A stretch of 15,589 nucleotides of DNA from an uncultured Chloroflexota bacterium (lineage in GTDB: Bacteria; Chloroflexota; Anaerolineae; Aggregatilineales; Phototrophicaceae). A program made the position numbers and the translations under genes. This document shows positions 13,970 through 15,589 of the stretch, one piece after another. Under the pieces are notes generated by a model. The model was given only the letters and a program-made list of their open reading frames with translations, had not been told where the DNA came from and searched no databases. Within the stretch, counting starts at the first letter, position 1. Each line of letters starts with the position of its first letter. The stretch lies in contig CALDGT010000336.1 in assembly GCA_937942935.1 (NCBI GenBank), forward strand, positions 1 through 15,589. The letters run 5' to 3'.

Positions 13970-15244
13970 CTAGAATCCTTGTGTTGCATAGGTAATGCCG
14001 GGGAAGCTCACAGCATCTGGTGCGAGAGCATTACCTGCATCCACATCACCCTTCAATTGGTTCATTAGGAAGGCAATGACGAAGTGATTTATTAAATCAT
14101 GGGCGCGATCCAACTCCCACACAGGGTCAGAGCATAAGTAGTAGAAATAATCGCCTAGCAACTCAATCGTGGTTGGGGCATCTTGGCAACTTGGCGCAAA
14201 TATGAAGTGGTCTGCATATTCGAAGGTTACTAGAATCTTTTGTTGACTAGATACATAGTCATAGACAGGGCGCACACTCCAGTCGTAAGGTACACTATTA
14301 TCACTTGTTGCCCCCATGATAAGTACAGGTATGGTTATCTCTGCCAGACCTTCCTCGTTGAATAAATGCCCCTCACCTGACATCGGAATGGCGACATCTA
14401 CACGCGGGTCACTCATAGCAAGCAACATCCCTTCAGGAATACTATCCAACCCAAGAATCCGTGCCATTTCTGTTTGAGTATAATCCGGATTGGGTGTACA
14501 TGCGCTTTGGTATGCTGGGGGAGAATCCTCTGTTACTGTGGCACAATATGCCACAAATCTTTCCATGCCCAAGCGTGCGCCTGCAACGATGAGTGTTGTT
14601 GTACCGCCACCAGACTGTCCCATCATTGCAATGTGTTCCATATCAATCATACCTCCAAAAGCGCCATTTCCTGTGGTTAGCATCTCAGCATAGTCAATTG
14701 TTCGTGAGATTGTGACAGGACGGGCGAGGGTTGTGCGCGGACCATCCTCCCAACCCGGTGTATTCTGCTCTTTGTGGTCTGGAGCAATGACCACAAACCC
14801 ATAAGAGCTGATATGCTCCGCTAACCACGCATAAAATGGCGATTCGCTATTATGTCCGTGCGATAATACGACCAACGGATAGGGCGCCCCACTTAAATTG
14901 ACTTCGGCATCATTGAGGGCATGTCCGGCTATATTGACGAGTGTTTGGTCATATGTCAAACCGAGTCCCTCTGCCTTCCAGTGCATAACATAAGTGATAT
15001 CACCTTCAACGCCAGAAGGATTGAGTGCTGGATACCAGACGCGAATATCCAACGGACCATCAACATCTTCACCCACGAAAGTCTGGGTGCCGACCCAATA
15101 GGGTCCATGTAACGCATAGAGAGGCGCATCGGGGCGGAAACCCGCCGGAGTAGGGACGACTGTATCTTGTGCCGTCAGCAGTGAGGTGCTAGAAAACAAA
15201 AAGAGCAAGCCGATAAGTAGGAGTGATGTTAGATAGCGTTTCAC
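13970..15244 (-). CDS. Secreted alpha/beta hydrolase, PAF-acetylhydrolase/dienelactone hydrolase-like
   Basis: The 424-residue protein begins with a signal peptide (SLLLIGLLFLFSSTSLLTAQ). The hydrolase core starts with RPLDIRVWYPA-like strand GPLDIRVWYPAL, followed by the oxyanion region PYPLVVLSHGHNSESPFY (about 122-138) and YGFVVIAPDH. The nucleophile elbow is GQSGGG with Ser211; PAF-acetylhydrolase relatives usually have GHSxGG, so Gln replaces His before the Ser. Asp315 (MGATSDNSVP) and His346 (YADHFIF) complete the triad. Four cysteines in the cap part (YCATV, SACTP, PSCQD, YLCSD) may form disulphides. An ester- or lipid-cleaving role outside the cell is likely; the substrate is unknown. 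The start is GTG with AAGGAG 8 bases upstream. The leader contains a terminator (15262-15302). Confidence 0.9.
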   Translation of the reverse strand: MKRYLTSLLLIGLLFLFSSTSLLTAQDTVVPTPAGFRPDAPLYALHGPYWVGTQTFVGEDVDGPLDIRVWYPALNPSGVEGDITYVMHWKAEGLGLTYDQTLVNIAGHALNDAEVNLSGAPYPLVVLSHGHNSESPFYAWLAEHISSYGFVVIAPDHKEQNTPGWEDGPRTTLARPVTISRTIDYAEMLTTGNGAFGGMIDMEHIAMMGQSGGGTTTLIVAGARLGMERFVAYCATVTEDSPPAYQSACTPNPDYTQTEMARILGLDSIPEGMLLAMSDPRVDVAIPMSGEGHLFNEEGLAEITIPVLIMGATSDNSVPYDWSVRPVYDYVSSQQKILVTFEYADHFIFAPSCQDAPTTIELLGDYFYYLCSDPVWELDRAHDLINHFVIAFLMNQLKGDVDAGNALAPDAVSFPGITYATQGF

Positions 15245-15261
15245 GAGCTTTTCTCCTTATT

Positions 15262-15302
15262 AAATAAAAAGGCGCTTTTTCCATGATATATGGGAAGCGC
15301 CT
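15262..15302 (-). terminator. Terminator-like hairpin in the leader of the hydrolase gene
   Basis: On the minus strand AGGCGCTT (15302-15295) pairs with AAGCGCCT (15277-15270), and inside it CCAT pairs with ATGG. The stem is followed by TTTTATTT and, a few bases on, the AAGGAG of the hydrolase. There is no minus-strand gene upstream within the divergent region, so the element lies in the hydrolase leader and looks like an attenuator. Confidence 0.7.
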
Positions 15303-15346
15303 CTCATTTTCATATTTATTAGGGTATTTATATATTCTTACTGCTA

Positions 15347-15361
15347 CCCATAGCCTCATGG
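15347..15361 (-). promoter_or_regulatory. Candidate antiterminator segment for the hydrolase leader
   Basis: On the minus strand CCATGAGGCTATGGG is complementary at 12 of its 15 positions to the apex of the downstream terminator (15294-15281): CCATGA pairs with TCATGG and TATGGG with CCCATA. Formation of this helix would compete with the terminator. It is predicted from sequence only. Confidence 0.4.
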
Positions 15362-15385
15362 TACTGCTAAAAATAAATACCAGAT

Positions 15386-15401
15386 AGTGATATTTGTCAC
15401 T
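15386..15401. promoter_or_regulatory. CRP/FNR-type palindrome in divergent intergenic region
   Basis: AGTGATATTTGTCACT has the arms AGTGA and TCACT around 6 bases, the geometry and core (GTGA-N6-TCAC) of CRP/FNR-family sites. It lies between the divergent hydrolase and the gene at 15498, about 46 bases before the -10 of the latter and so 70 or so bases before its start of transcription, a usual activator distance. Confidence 0.5.
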
Positions 15402-15431
15402 TGTTGGGATTTTGAACAGACACAAAATTGA

Positions 15432-15460
15432 TTGCCATCATACAAGAACAATTGTATAAT
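15432..15460 (+). promoter_or_regulatory. Sigma-70 promoter with overlapping palindrome
   Basis: TTGCCA (15432-15437) and TATAAT (15455-15460) are 17 bases apart, the best promoter in the window. The inverted repeat ATACAA-N6-TTGTAT (15440-15457) fills the spacer and enters the -10, a natural place for a repressor. Transcription would start near 15467. Confidence 0.75.
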
Positions 15461-15497
15461 TTGATAGGATTGCACATTTGTTTTGAAGGAGATTTTT

Positions 15498-15589
15498 ATG
15501 CCTCAACTATCAGATACACACTATCAAAAAGCAGTGAATTATATCAAGCAATACGCCAAAAAAAAAAAAAAAACCTTATATGTGTATCA
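15498..15589 (+). CDS. Start of an unidentified gene with an A16 run, partial
   Basis: The ATG at 15498 has AAGGAG 7-8 bases upstream and follows a strong promoter, so a gene starts here even though only about 30 codons are in the window. The product begins MPQLSDTHYQKAVNYIKQYA, then five lysines and TLYVY, which look like the start of a soluble, helical protein. Codons 21-25 are AAA and, with the next base, form a run of 16 adenines (15558-15573). Such a run can cause polymerase slippage, replication slippage, or a sequencing error, so the reading frame after it is not certain. The family cannot be told from this fragment. Confidence 0.6.
   Translation, partial: MPQLSDTHYQKAVNYIKQYAKKKKKTLYVY

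Noticed and set aside
15189..15425. Minus-strand open frame overlapping the start of the hydrolase and its leader
   Set aside because: It runs through the terminator hairpin and RBS region, has no SD and no protein-like pattern. It could in principle be a leader peptide region, but nothing supports it.
1..15589. CRISPR array, IS element, toxin-antitoxin or defence system
   Set aside because: No regularly spaced repeats, transposase motifs, terminal inverted repeats with target duplications, or recognisable defence domains were found on either strand.

Overview
The window most likely comes from a Chloroflexota chromosome (Anaerolineae-like or a related class). The phylum call is inference. 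It rests on the mix of secreted bacterial-SH3 proteins with Pro/Thr-rich tails, a VanW/YoaR-type protein, a UgpB-type sugar ABC operon without its own ATPase, a TolB-like propeller, a PAF-acetylhydrolase-like secreted hydrolase and a DUF3326 protein. The DNA is moderately AT-rich. Genes have clear Shine-Dalgarno sites and occur in short operons on both strands. I see no transposase, integrase, CRISPR array or phage gene, so this looks like ordinary chromosome. The unusual content is mainly regulatory.

Layout. (1) 1-1970, minus: a small acidic helical protein and a membrane-anchored VanW-family protein (its 3' end lies outside the window), 9 bases apart, behind one extended -10 promoter. (2) 2029-5772: an envelope group made of a lipoprotein (minus) and two convergent secreted SH3-type proteins, which meet at a GC-rich hairpin. 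Both SH3 genes have CGCTTA palindromes just upstream of a TATCAT -10. (3) 5885-7201, plus: a DUF3326 protein, ending at a 16-bp perfect hairpin shared with the convergent operon. (4) 10528-7257, minus: a carbohydrate or polyol-phosphate ABC importer in the order binding protein, permease 1, permease 2. Two hairpins, one REP-like and one terminator-like, lie between the binding protein and the permeases. (5) 10661-13658, plus: a secreted TolB-like propeller, a STAS/SpoIIAA-like small protein bracketed by inverted copies of one terminator hairpin, and a xylose-isomerase-like TIM barrel with a structured leader. (6) 13699-13772, minus: tRNA-Arg(ACG), sharing a bidirectional terminator with the TIM-barrel gene. 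(7) 13970-15244, minus: a secreted alpha/beta hydrolase whose leader carries a terminator directly before the RBS and a possible antiterminator. (8) 15498 to the end, plus: the start of an unidentified gene with a 16-adenine run in its coding sequence.

How the parts fit together. The ABC proteins form one importer; a shared MsmK/UgpC-type ATPase presumably lies elsewhere. The VanW protein, lipoprotein, SH3 proteins, propeller and hydrolase all carry export signals or membrane anchors, so much of the window serves the cell surface. The best leads for something undescribed are the leader attenuator of the hydrolase, the terminator and REP-like pair inside the ABC operon, the inverted terminator pair, the A16 run and the shared SH3 operator motif. 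I do not see a clear new multi-gene defence or biosynthetic system.
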